64,000 bases of DNA from Paralvinella palmiformis (taxonomy: Eukaryota > Annelida > Polychaeta > Terebellida > Alvinellidae): assembly GCA_025642065.1 (NCBI GenBank), contig JAODUP010000090.1:746501-810500 (forward strand), written 5' to 3'. Below are positions 39,251-48,992 of the stretch, piece by piece. The notes under the pieces were generated by a model that saw only the letters and a program-made list of their open reading frames with translations, searched no databases and was not told the DNA's origin. Position numbers and translations under genes: made by a program. Position 1 is the first letter of the stretch, and every line of letters begins with the position of its first letter.

Positions 39251-39800
39251 GGCCTAGGACGTTTTGGCAAGCTAGTATTTGAAGATAGGACGTTTTGGAC
39301 AAATTTTGTTATTTGTTATTTTATCAGTAAAACTTCCAGTTATGAGATGAATACAGTAACCTGCACAATAGTATTGAAGAGACATACAGGAAAATACACA
39401 ATCATGATCCCAAATCATATACAATTTAAACAATTAACAAGGACATAAAAGTAAGTTAATACATGCCACTATATATAATATATGTAACTGTGAGAAGCCA
39501 TGCAGAATTAAACTTCAGTTAAATACAGAACCCACATCAAAGCATTAGCATTTGATCATTTTGTTAATCATTTGTAGTTCACACATGCCTATGTATAAAA
39601 CATGAAATGGTTTTACTTTTTATGTCATAAATGTATATTTTGAGATAATAAACACAAGATATTATATTTGATGGCTTTTTGTGTCATAAATGTACATTTT
39701 TAGATAAAAAAACACAAGATATTGTTTGCTTTTTATACTTTTTCTATTTGGCCAAAACCTCCTATCTTCAAAAGCTAGCTTGCCAAAACGTCTGCCTACC
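39251..39800. mobile_element. MITE with long inverted terminal repeats
   Basis: Left arm 39251-39303 (gacgttttggcaagctagta, gaagataggacgttttgg) is matched in reverse by the right arm 39746-39800 (cctatcttcaaaagctagct, tgccaaaacgtc). The interior (440 bp) is AT-rich, non-coding and includes a tandem duplication of about 60 bases with the words gtcataaatgta and acacaagatatt. Confidence 0.7.
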
Positions 39801-40548
39801 AATATTAACTAATGATATGTATCTGTGTCTGAAAGCAGACAGTGGTTGCTTCATGATAAGGTGTTCATTAATATTTGTTGTGCTACAGCGATCATACATT
39901 CATGTTATATTTTGAACTTTTACATTGATTATTTATCTGCAAAAACACATTAGCAGGATTAGGCAATTAATACAAACAAGCATGGACAAGCACACAACCC
40001 CCCCATACACACACACACAGTGATACTCGTAATATTACTAATATCATAAAATAATATTCAAACTTTCTAAATCAAACTCAATATTTCATATCTGATATCA
40101 TACTTCTATGAATGATTCGTAATCATAATTATCATTATGACTATATACTAGTCTAATACTATAGTATAGACTATAGTAATAATAGTATAGACTATAGTCT
40201 ATATTTAATATTAGTCATAATCTGATAGATCTAATCATCATGGTGTGTTGCCCAATTTGAACTCTCGAGACTGTTCTAAAATTACACAGATAATACATTC
40301 AGTGTAACACTGATCCCCATTTGCAGGCACATACTAGTGACCCAAATAATGCAAGTCAAATGAAATGGTAAATCACTCACGAGTCATTCGTCGATCAAAC
40401 TCTGTTCGTCAGTTCACTGCGATTGCTTGTTGTTACATGCAAGGCCATGCTACTACTAGTCTTAGTACAACAAAATACCAACATCTGGTTGATTCTAACC
40501 AGATGTATTGCCATAAACGTATTAATAAAATAATATCGATATACTTAC

Positions 40549-40650
40549 AGTGGTTTTCATGAGGCCATTTTCCGAAGCGGCTTTCCTACAGGAATCTGTA
40601 TATCCTATTAATGGTTGCTATTTTGGTCACGTGACGAAAACAAAAACTAC
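40549..40650 (-). other. Probable 5' non-coding first exon of the anoctamin gene
   Basis: On the - strand a strong donor (CCACT|gtaagt) sits at 40549/40548, 2.4 kb upstream of the first coding exon, whose UTR part starts at 38149 after tgtttacag. The exon carries short upstream ATGs (ATG GCC TCA TGA, and an ATG that runs only a few codons past the splice), so it is likely untranslated leader with short uORFs. The upstream limit near 40650 is a guess. Confidence 0.4.
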
Positions 40651-42798
40651 CCACGATACTTTATCAAGTTTATGGCGATTCCTGACGCGTTATGATTATT
40701 ATGTTCAATGATCGGAATTAGCCCTTTTTTAGTTAAATTTTTTTGCAACTTATATAGATTAAGGACGCAACAAAGCCAGAATAGGTGTAAATGCTACTCG
40801 CTAAAGGATGGATTTTCCCTAACCGCCATGCACTGCAAGGATAACAAATTCGAACCCATCAATTTGACAAAAGGTCGAAACTTTTTCAGCGATTAATTTT
40901 TCGGCTCACAATATGATCGTGGATGACTAACCACGTTAAATAGCGCTGTGTCTCCACTGAATTAATTTTTAAAATGGGGACAGAGAAGTTATACGCTCTG
41001 GCAGTGAGCACCATCGGGGCATTTCGGCTCTATCTTTCCACATTGCTCCCCTATGAGGCTATGTCTATGAATGAGTTGAAGCTATTAATTAACAGCCACT
41101 CAACAAAAGGGACCACATTGTAAATAAATGCTCCACTTTCGTATGTTATTCATGTTTCATGATCATAGATAAATTATATGAAACAAAAGATACTAATTGG
41201 CAATAAATAAAAAATACAGTATTCATGCCATTATAGACTATATAGCGTTTTTACGTCTCTATCTTTGATGTTTGCAACAAACAGTGTTACACAAAATTGG
41301 CCTTTAATTGTCTATAATTATCATTCAAATTTATACGTACCTCAAAATTGCCAGATCGTTTTGACCCTGTTTTATCGGATGTATTCTAAAGTGCACGACT
41401 TGTACGATTTAAGTCCAATATGGCTCAATGACTATGTGTAATAGAATGTTGTCGTTAATAGATTTAGTCACAATGATATTACCTTTCTAAATAACAAACA
41501 TAATTTGGCAGCTATCATAAAAATTACTGGAATTTACTTGCATGTGATATATCCATTAATCTGCACAACTTTAACCGAAATCAGTAATCGACAGCAATTA
41601 TACTATCTTAGCAAGAAAAGAATTGTGATAATAAATGAAAACTAACTGCAAATTAAGAACACAAGTATATAGGGCCTACACATGAATTGCAGTTAATAGG
41701 GGGGAAATTAAAAATGTCAGCAATTTATGAAAGCCAACTATTCCTGAAGATAAAAAATTATGAACATAATTTGTTCATTCACCTGGAACATTTTACTCGT
41801 TTTTGTTTATCCTCTGTGGAAATGTCTAAAAACCACCCTATTTACTTATTCCTGCATATCCCCAAGATTCCTTCATTTGGCTCGGATATATTTCTGATTC
41901 TATCATGGCCGGATTTTTATTTTCCTGAATATTCTTTGTGTAAAACTGGTGTATGCTAGATTCACAAAGGGTGAATTTACACATCTACACACAACCTGGT
42001 GTCTAGGCTATAATTAAGGGGCCACTGAAACTCTTGCTATCACCCACTGAAGTGCCCTTGTAATGTAACTTAGCTAATGTTTTTCTTATTCAAAAGATGA
42101 TACTAAACAACTCAATCTTTTATTAGCACTATATGTTTATGTTTTACACACCCATGCCTTTATTTACGTATGCATAATAAAATATCACAGGCGTAAACAA
42201 ATTAAGCATTTCAATTTATTATCACAGATAATTAAATCATCGACATATTGCCCAAAATATTACTGATATGTAAATTCGCCAATACAAAAACAATGCCTTA
42301 TAACAGTGCACATAACACAAACAACTATATTTGGCAGCTAAATATAGCTTATGTCGAATGTATTATATTAATAACACATAAACAATTCAAACATCAGTGC
42401 GCATGAAATAGATCATTACCTGAACAAAACTAGATAGAAGCTATTTTGATTATCGATATTACAGTTGTTGCGTTAGTATTAAAATGGTTGTATTAAAATT
42501 TGCAAAAAAAAGAATATCTAGTAGCATTACTTCCAAAAGCTTTGGCCTACTTGGCAAGACTAAAAACGTGCCATTAACGCCCTCAAAACAAATTGGTTAA
42601 TAAAATATTAGACCTGATACTAGACTGAAGAATACACTCCGTATTTATTGTCTTGTCAGTAACGAAATAAAAACATGAAATAGTATTCCTTGTACAGAAT
42701 ATCCGATAAAGGGAACTATACTTTAAGATAATGTCGTTAAACGTGATTCCGGTGACAGGCCCCTTTGGTTCGTTGGCAGTTCAATGTCTGGCAGTGAT
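40651..42798. other. Intergenic region between the ankyrin/Mab-21 gene and the anoctamin gene
   Basis: About 2.1 kb, AT-rich, holding the anoctamin 5' flank and the 3' flank of the ankyrin/Mab-21 gene. The stretch 41095-41205 resembles 16435-16545 (shared gggaccac/tattg, gtttcatgatc and gaaacaaaag words), so both are copies of one repeat. No coding exon seen. Confidence 0.5.
42644..42649 (-). terminator. Candidate polyadenylation signal for the ankyrin/Mab-21 gene
   Basis: AATAAA on the - strand, about 150 bases after the TAA stop, followed by a GT/T-containing stretch. A plausible poly(A) signal for a short 3' UTR. Confidence 0.45.
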
Positions 42799-45700
42799 TT
42801 AATCAGGATCACTCAGCACCGCTTTAGCGGCCATACACATATCAATCATTTGGTCTAAACTGTTACTTGTGAAAGACAACACGTTCTCGGCCGGTACGAA
42901 GAATGAGGCCAAGTATTCCGTGAAGAGGTGACTTTCCAACCTATCGAAGAGGTGATAGGCCACCCATCGGACTTCCGTCCACTTCTGGGAGGACACTGAA
43001 ATTGGCAGTTTGTCGCCAACTGGACAGATCCAGCTAAGATCAATCTCTTCGCTTATTTCGCCTTGGGGATAAAGCAGCCAAAATAGTACCGTCTTCAGAA
43101 GGAAGGCATTGACGCCGGATCCTTCTTGTTGACAAAGGCCTGTCGTGGACACGATCTTGGCCAGACGGTAGCCATCTTTGATGATGCTAGGAATGTTGTG
43201 AAAGACTTGACCTTCGGCGTCGAAAAACGACAGCTGTAGGTTGCAGTCGTTAACCAAGTCGCCTTGCCACTTTATTAGGACAGTGCTGCTGCAAGGAGAA
43301 AGCACGTTCGTATGTTTCATTCTCATCGAACTTCCAACCTCCTTCTTTGTCATTTCGATCCCGGCTACACAAATAGCTGGTACTATATCAATATTAATGA
43401 GGATATCTCTGTATTTTGGTCCCATCCATCGGAGTTGCAGTACGCAAGGAAACGTGACGAAATTCGATCCTAGCTCCATGTCGTCTTCCCAAATGAATTC
43501 CAGATCGGTCCAAATGCTAGATTTGGAGAGAACTCGCAATACGGACGAGCCAAACAATGAAGCCAACATAGATCCACGAAGAATGCCCTGACTATCACAC
43601 AGAGCTATGATGGTGGCATCATGATCAATGCTGTTTCTGAGTTTCAGTGAAACGAAATTTGAATGACGCATTGTTTCAAGAGATGTCTCGGCAGAGTTGT
43701 TAATATCAAACAGACCTTTCAAATTTATCAATTCAAATATGTAATCGAAACCGTTTGCTTGTCCAACTTTGGTGTCTTCGCGTACACTGCCTGCAATGTG
43801 CACAGACGAGGCAAGACGATTGTCGATGGCACCCAATTCCGAGGACAGCCGCTGCATGAGAAGGAATATTTCAGCGCGTATGTTTGCATTTTCTCCCTCA
43901 AAAACAACATGACCAATGCCTACAGTTGTGAGTAGTTTCTTTGTAAATTTATCAATATTTCCCCTCATGCGTCGAATGTGCTCCAACGAATCAAATTCAG
44001 AGTTCTCTGGCTGCTCTTCAATGGCTGGTATTATTGGCCTTCGAAAAGGTGGGAGATCCTTGCACTTCTCATAGGCTGGCTTGGCAGTCTTACCCGCAGA
44101 AAATATCAGATGAAATAATTCGTTTCTGTGAAGCTTTACAATGTACACAGATGGAGAGAGACCATTCGCATCTTCCACATTCTGATCAGCACCTCGTGAC
44201 ACGAGGTAGGCAACCACCGCCTTATCGGCATCTGTTGTCGCCCTGTGGAGGGCGGTTCTTCCGTGGCAGTCCGCCTGACGAAGATCGGCTTCGTGTGCCA
44301 AAAGCAGCTCCAAAATGTCTAACTGATATTCTATTATCTTCTGCGGATAGGAAGGATCAGCTAGGCAGGAAAAAGCTGCCTGGAAGGCTGAGAAACTGGA
44401 CCAGTTCGGCAAAGTCTGCGACATCTCCATGACGGCGTAATGAAGAGAGCTTTGGCCGAACTTATCGCAGAGTTGGCTTTCTGCTCCATAAGTGAGCAGT
44501 ATTTTAATGATTGTTTTGTTCCTCTGCCAGCATGCTAGATGTAAAGCCGTCCGTCCATTTATATCCTTCTCATCCACCTTCACGCCATTATCAACAAGAA
44601 ATCCTATTATTAGCGAAATAAGTCCAATCTGGTCGTCATCGTATTTACGAAAACTCGCTATATGAATTAAGGTCTGTCGCTGAAAATTTCTCACATTGAA
44701 ATTTAATAGATTTGGCTTCTTTCTGATTAGTTCTTCCAGCTTATCGAAGGGCATGTTGACAAGTAGGTGGTCTAGAGTGGCTATGTTGGATACGATACAG
44801 TTGTGCTCACTGAACAGCTGCAACATCTCCAAGTATACGTCCATGCTGTATTTCGACTGAATCTCCTTGCTTCTTAGCCATGGCGTAATCATATGATCTC
44901 TTTTTCTAATGTTTTCCGTTATGAACATATCAACGGCGGAATTCCTGTAGTGGTCAAGTACGTTCAAAGCTACACCTCTCTCTAGAAGGAGCTTTATAGT
45001 ATCGGGATATCCCGATAAAGCAGCCATGTGCAAGACTGTTTGGCCTTCATAATTTGTCACTTTGTTGAAATCCACATCCGTTCCGTAGTCTAACAAGTAC
45101 TTAAAAATATCCATATTGTCAATCCAGGCAACGTAATGTAATGCACTGTCGCCTTTGTTGTCTTTGTCGTTCCGGTCAAGGCCGTAGGCCAACAGCAATC
45201 GAATCTTTTCATAGATGATAAGGAGTTGTGACTGATCGGCTTGCTGTCTGGTAACTGCTCTCTCATCATCTGAACTAAGATCAAACGTTTCCAGCACTGC
45301 AACGCATTCCTCTATACTGGAATCATCACTCTGATAGTTAAAATATTCCCTGTTAAATTCGGTGTAGTCTATGTCCTTGCTCTGCTGAAACGTCATTGTT
45401 GTGGTCACGTATCTGGCCGTCATATCGACGGATTTTTCTTCCGGTATAGTACACAGCGGTAATGATATCTGACTAGGTGGGTCTTCTGTTGAATCGCCAT
45501 CATCCAAAAGCTCAAAGGGTAAACTTTGTGACCCCGATTGTTTCTTATCATCGGAATCCTGAGCTTCCGAAGACTGATCCGGATCATAGTTAAGTCCCCT
45601 ATTACTTACAGCACTGTCTGAAGTATCTGTACTCGTATTGTTTACTACAGGTATGACTGATGACATACAAACATCGACCTCATGTTGATCATAAGGATCA

Positions 45701-47250
45701 TCATCCTTCAGATCCACCAAGTCTTCAACAGCCCCAGTCAGGGTATGCTGTGAATCGCTGATGGGAAACGTCCTCAGATCGGAATTCTCTTCAAAAGATA
45801 CATTGTTCATCTCCTGAACAGCTCTCTTTGGGATGGTGTTCCATATTGACCAATCGCCGGACCTTAAGAGGAAATAGTGGAAGTCGTCCATAACTTTTTG
45901 GTCCATCAGATTATTTAGTTCCCTTTCAGCCAGCTTCTTGCAGACACTGAGGAGACAAAGATGTAGTGCCGTTCGTCCATGAACATCTTTCACTGAAACG
46001 GCATGTCCGCTGTTTTGCACGTGTTCCAGCAGAAGTTTCAACACCTCCGCCGATATATCGCACGTCATTGCAGCAACGTGCAAGGGAGTCCAGCGCTCTA
46101 CGGCATCGTAAGAGGTGACGCTTGCTCGATGACTCAACAGCATACGACACATTTCAACATTGGCCAATCTGACTGCGAAGTGCAAAGCGGTCCAGCCACC
46201 GTCGTCTATCGGATCATTGATTTCGCCTAGATTTTTTTCGAAGCATTCCTTCAATGCTGCTGGGTTTTGATCAAGCACGGCCTCTATAATAGGATTTACC
46301 GGCGTACTAGAAGACGCCATTCCTTCGTTGCCGGTTACCTCTCCCCCCGAGCCTTCTCCCGGTATGGGACACACCAAAGGTGCTATGTAACCAAACGGTC
46401 CGTTTGGATCGAACTCTGCCATCGGAGAAATGTCTTCGATATTCTGCTCGTCGTATATGTCAGCCCAAATGTTCTGATACTGTGCATAGCGCTTCAGCGA
46501 GTCCGACAGCCGGTTGACGACGGGGTTTGCTTTGTTTTTATATCGCCTATAACGTCTGCCATTTTTCAGATTTCCAAAATTTCGGAATGGCAAGGATACG
46601 GGCACAACGCGGTGAAAATACTCCTCATTCTGGCCAGTGGGCTCTGGCAATGCGCTCTGATCATTGAACAACTTTTCACTTTCCAGCCCCCTTTCAACGC
46701 CAATTTCAGCGTCTATGTTTGCTGCCCACATCTCATCGCCACTCTGCGATGGATTAGGCGACGCCTCATCGGACCGTGAACTGGCCTGCGCCCGGAGAAG
46801 ATACATTTCCACTTCACGATGCGACTCCTCGCGAACCCTCTCAAGTTCGGAAAACTTGACCGCGTCCTCGGGGCTCAGTTCGTCTGACGACTGGTCGCTC
46901 GATGATTCGCTACCTTCGTAGCCTCTACCCCTCCGGCAGGTGAGCCGGTGGATCTCTTCGTCCGATGTATCGGTGTCGTCCGGAATCTCGATCCGAAGAT
47001 CATCGGGCGTGTAGCACATATCAGCTGGCGACGGCGTCCTGAACGTGAGGCTGGTGTCGGCGAGTAGATCGTATGCTTCACGCTGGGCTTCGGGTTTGCC
47101 TCGGTTGCCTATTCTTCGCAAGGAAGGGGATCCTCGCGATGCCGGGGAGGCGGGTGGTGTAGCCGGCGGTCTGGGCACCAGCATTCGAGATCCAGGAGAC
47201 GAAGACGCCCTTAAGTCCGGTACCGCCGAACGGGGAATATGGCCAGCCAT
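42799..47250 (-). CDS. Ankyrin-repeat protein with C-terminal Mab-21/cGAS-like nucleotidyltransferase domain
   Basis: One uninterrupted 1483-codon frame; ATG has context CAACATGG with TAG in frame 15 bases upstream. Residues 1-330 are low-complexity (P/S-rich, then acidic). Ankyrin repeats occur at about 350-445 (DDGGWTALHFAV, RWTPLHVAAM, HGRTALHLCL), 690-775 (KGDSALHYVAW, EGQTVLHMAAL), 850-945 (NGRTALHLACW, FGQSSLHYAV) and 980-1050 (HGRTALHRATTD), separated by a long acidic linker at about 445-690. From about 1088 a Mab-21/cGAS-like fold follows: GSVREDTKVG at about 1153, then NGFDYIFEL, INIDIVPAI at about 1285, and a C-terminal helical part with LKTVLFWLLYP and YLASFFVPAENVLS. In this family GS...ExD...D binds metal and makes cyclic dinucleotides; here the first acid is Gly. 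Likely a cytosolic sensor or regulator; activity unknown. GC content is higher than in neighbouring genes. Confidence 0.9.
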   Translation of the reverse strand: MAGHIPRSAVPDLRASSSPGSRMLVPRPPATPPASPASRGSPSLRRIGNRGKPEAQREAYDLLADTSLTFRTPSPADMCYTPDDLRIEIPDDTDTSDEEIHRLTCRRGRGYEGSESSSDQSSDELSPEDAVKFSELERVREESHREVEMYLLRAQASSRSDEASPNPSQSGDEMWAANIDAEIGVERGLESEKLFNDQSALPEPTGQNEEYFHRVVPVSLPFRNFGNLKNGRRYRRYKNKANPVVNRLSDSLKRYAQYQNIWADIYDEQNIEDISPMAEFDPNGPFGYIAPLVCPIPGEGSGGEVTGNEGMASSSTPVNPIIEAVLDQNPAALKECFEKNLGEINDPIDDGGWTALHFAVRLANVEMCRMLLSHRASVTSYDAVERWTPLHVAAMTCDISAEVLKLLLEHVQNSGHAVSVKDVHGRTALHLCLLSVCKKLAERELNNLMDQKVMDDFHYFLLRSGDWSIWNTIPKRAVQEMNNVSFEENSDLRTFPISDSQHTLTGAVEDLVDLKDDDPYDQHEVDVCMSSVIPVVNNTSTDTSDSAVSNRGLNYDPDQSSEAQDSDDKKQSGSQSLPFELLDDGDSTEDPPSQISLPLCTIPEEKSVDMTARYVTTTMTFQQSKDIDYTEFNREYFNYQSDDSSIEECVAVLETFDLSSDDERAVTRQQADQSQLLIIYEKIRLLLAYGLDRNDKDNKGDSALHYVAWIDNMDIFKYLLDYGTDVDFNKVTNYEGQTVLHMAALSGYPDTIKLLLERGVALNVLDHYRNSAVDMFITENIRKRDHMITPWLRSKEIQSKYSMDVYLEMLQLFSEHNCIVSNIATLDHLLVNMPFDKLEELIRKKPNLLNFNVRNFQRQTLIHIASFRKYDDDQIGLISLIIGFLVDNGVKVDEKDINGRTALHLACWQRNKTIIKILLTYGAESQLCDKFGQSSLHYAVMEMSQTLPNWSSFSAFQAAFSCLADPSYPQKIIEYQLDILELLLAHEADLRQADCHGRTALHRATTDADKAVVAYLVSRGADQNVEDANGLSPSVYIVKLHRNELFHLIFSAGKTAKPAYEKCKDLPPFRRPIIPAIEEQPENSEFDSLEHIRRMRGNIDKFTKKLLTTVGIGHVVFEGENANIRAEIFLLMQRLSSELGAIDNRLASSVHIAGSVREDTKVGQANGFDYIFELINLKGLFDINNSAETSLETMRHSNFVSLKLRNSIDHDATIIALCDSQGILRGSMLASLFGSSVLRVLSKSSIWTDLEFIWEDDMELGSNFVTFPCVLQLRWMGPKYRDILINIDIVPAICVAGIEMTKKEVGSSMRMKHTNVLSPCSSTVLIKWQGDLVNDCNLQLSFFDAEGQVFHNIPSIIKDGYRLAKIVSTTGLCQQEGSGVNAFLLKTVLFWLLYPQGEISEEIDLSWICPVGDKLPISVSSQKWTEVRWVAYHLFDRLESHLFTEYLASFFVPAENVLSFTSNSLDQMIDMCMAAKAVLSDPD

Positions 47251-48022
47251 GTTGGATCGATACTAGTCACGAGACGGAATCATACCTGTAGGCGAAAGAA
47301 CAATATATTTGTCATCCAAAGAATAAAATTTCCTCAGCCCAGACACTGAACGGGTGTACTGGAAATTTGACATTTTTGACACTGTTTGGTTTTTCAATGA
47401 ATAAATTCGATTGATAATAATAATAATAACAATAATAATGGCCGAAATAACTGTTATTTTACGTGGCTTGGCCACCTCAAATGAGGGAGACGCAAAGAGG
47501 CGCTGTAATCAGTCTTGACTATGATGTTCTCGGTGATTGATGTTTTACGGCCACTTTTGTGCACAGGGTAGGCTAAATGGGCCGAGCGACCTCCAAAGGT
47601 AATGAGACGAAACAACCTTCAGATATGCTCACGCCGACATTCGAACATGGGTGGTAGTGATCTGTGGTCCAACACGCTACCGCTAGACCACGGAGGCGCC
47701 CGTGATGTTCTCGGGATTGGAGGTGGATAGATTATTGAACTGACCACACATGTAGTGTTATGACCGTTTATAATTAAGTGGCAATTTTTCCTCACGTTAT
47801 CGCTTGGAGTTTATTGCATCCAAAATTCATTCAAATTTCAAATGTGAAAACGACCAGAAGTGTATTTACTGTATCGTGCCTTTGTCCATCCATCCAAGAG
47901 TGATTACAGTTCGAGCGTATTCCGCACAGCAGATACTGGGCGTTCTGATTAGTAACCCAGAACGAGACAATAACAGTATTCCTAGCAACGATTCCAGGAA
48001 TTTACTTGTCGACCAGCACGCG
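47251..48022. promoter_or_regulatory. Upstream region of the ankyrin/Mab-21 gene
   Basis: Runs from the - strand start codon to a possible + strand signal-peptide exon. An acceptor-like site (cgcctacag|GTATG) lies at about 47287-47295 on the - strand, so a 5' UTR intron is possible. A complete SINE fills 47534-47702. If both genes are real this is a divergent promoter region; no TATA box or other defined element is clear. Confidence 0.3.
47534..47702 (-). mobile_element. tRNA-derived SINE with perfect target-site duplication
   Basis: Read on the - strand it starts with a tRNA-like head (GTGGTCTAGCGGTAGC, box A type; GTTCGAATGTC, box B type), followed by a unique body and the tail CCGTAAAACATCAATCA. 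It is flanked by the perfect 12-base direct repeat tgatgttctcgg at 47522-47533 and 47703-47714. About 169 bp, apparently full length and young. Confidence 0.82.
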
Positions 48023-48095
48023 ATGAGACTGGTGGTAATATTCATGAGCCTAGCCATCGCAGTATCACTACAAGTAGCTTCAGGCACGCCACATG
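48023..48095 (+). CDS. Possible first exon of a secreted protein (signal peptide)
   Basis: ATG followed by a typical signal peptide (MRLVVIFMSLAIAVSLQVAS, then GTPH) and a donor ACATG|gtgaga, leaving phase 1. The hydrophobic core and short polar start are convincing as a secretion signal, but I found no matching second exon downstream before the convergent kelch-like gene. It could be an orphan exon of a gene with very short exons, or chance. Function unknown. Confidence 0.3.
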
Positions 48096-48246
48096 GTGAG
48101 AACTATGAGAACCTCGGTGGGTGAGAAAAGGCCAGTCGTTAGCGACTTGTCCGAAACAACCGCGAATAGGCAATCATCCAGTGGGCTAAAAGTGTCTTCG
48201 TAATAGGGAAAAAGCACATTCTCTCTCTCTCTCTCTCCCTATATAC

Positions 48247-48298
<52 letters not shown>

Positions 48299-48929
48299 GA
48301 GAGGGAGAGAGAGAGACTAGTAGCCACATTTAGTCCACCAAAAGACGAAATAACATCGAAGGCTGGTGTATTACTGAGATATTGGTAGTCAACGTATAAA
48401 TTTAGCTAATCATCTCTGGTTCAGTTGTTGTTTAGAAATAACACGTGCTATTATGTTGTTTATTAGTCGTCGTCGTAATGCAACCAACATATTCTGGTGA
48501 ATGTTTGAGTGAGCTATGAGTGAGTGAGTGAGTGATGTTTTATTTAACCCCGACACCGGTCATACCTGGAACATACATGACCGAGGAGCGCATCCCTAGG
48601 AAAATAAGATGATAAGCTGAAACATCCCACAGACACCCGTAACAATACAGCAGACATAAATAATATGGCATCAGTCGTCACTGACTCGTTTTTGTCTGTA
48701 TATAGATTTGGTTAATCTTCACTGATGCTGGGGTTATCAAGATTCAAGTAATAATAATATGTCATTCACTTACTTCGAATAAATAAGTCGCACGTTTAAA
48801 CGACTCTCGATGACCAAACAGGCACTTGAATAAACACGATGTTTTAATGGTAAGATTACTGGGATTATTTACAACGGGATTAAGCACAACGAACTACTGA
48901 TTCTAATGGTGTATAGTACGTATTGTTGC

Positions 48930-48992
48930 TCTAATGCCAGACGGTAGGCTAAGTGGCTAAGCGACTCGTACCGGGATTTGAATCCGGGTTTT
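48930..48992 (+). mobile_element. tRNA-like fragment, probably SINE-derived
   Basis: Contains TAGGCTAAGTGG (box A-like) and GGGATTTGAATCCGGG (box B arm with its stem). The spacing suits a tRNA, but no convincing acceptor stem is present, so a SINE head is more likely than a functional tRNA gene. Confidence 0.4.

Larger units (their letters stand above)
38150..40548. other. First intron of the anoctamin gene
   Basis: 2.4 kb. Contains SINE remnants (38905-38990 and 39069-39123), a MITE with long inverted ends (39251-39800), a short tandem duplication near 39610-39725 and a dyad-rich TATAGTC stretch near 40145-40205. Confidence 0.55.

Noticed and set aside
40145..40205. Dyad of TATAGTC/GACTATA units as a regulatory palindrome
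   Set aside because: Short, low-complexity AT-rich words in an intron; could form a hairpin but nothing supports a function.
44034..46779. Open frames on the + strand opposite the ankyrin/Mab-21 gene
   Set aside because: They are mirror frames of a long GC-richer coding sequence and show no domain of their own.
47644..47702. tRNA gene on the - strand
   Set aside because: Box A and B are present, but the unit continues into a SINE body and tail and is bounded by target-site duplications.
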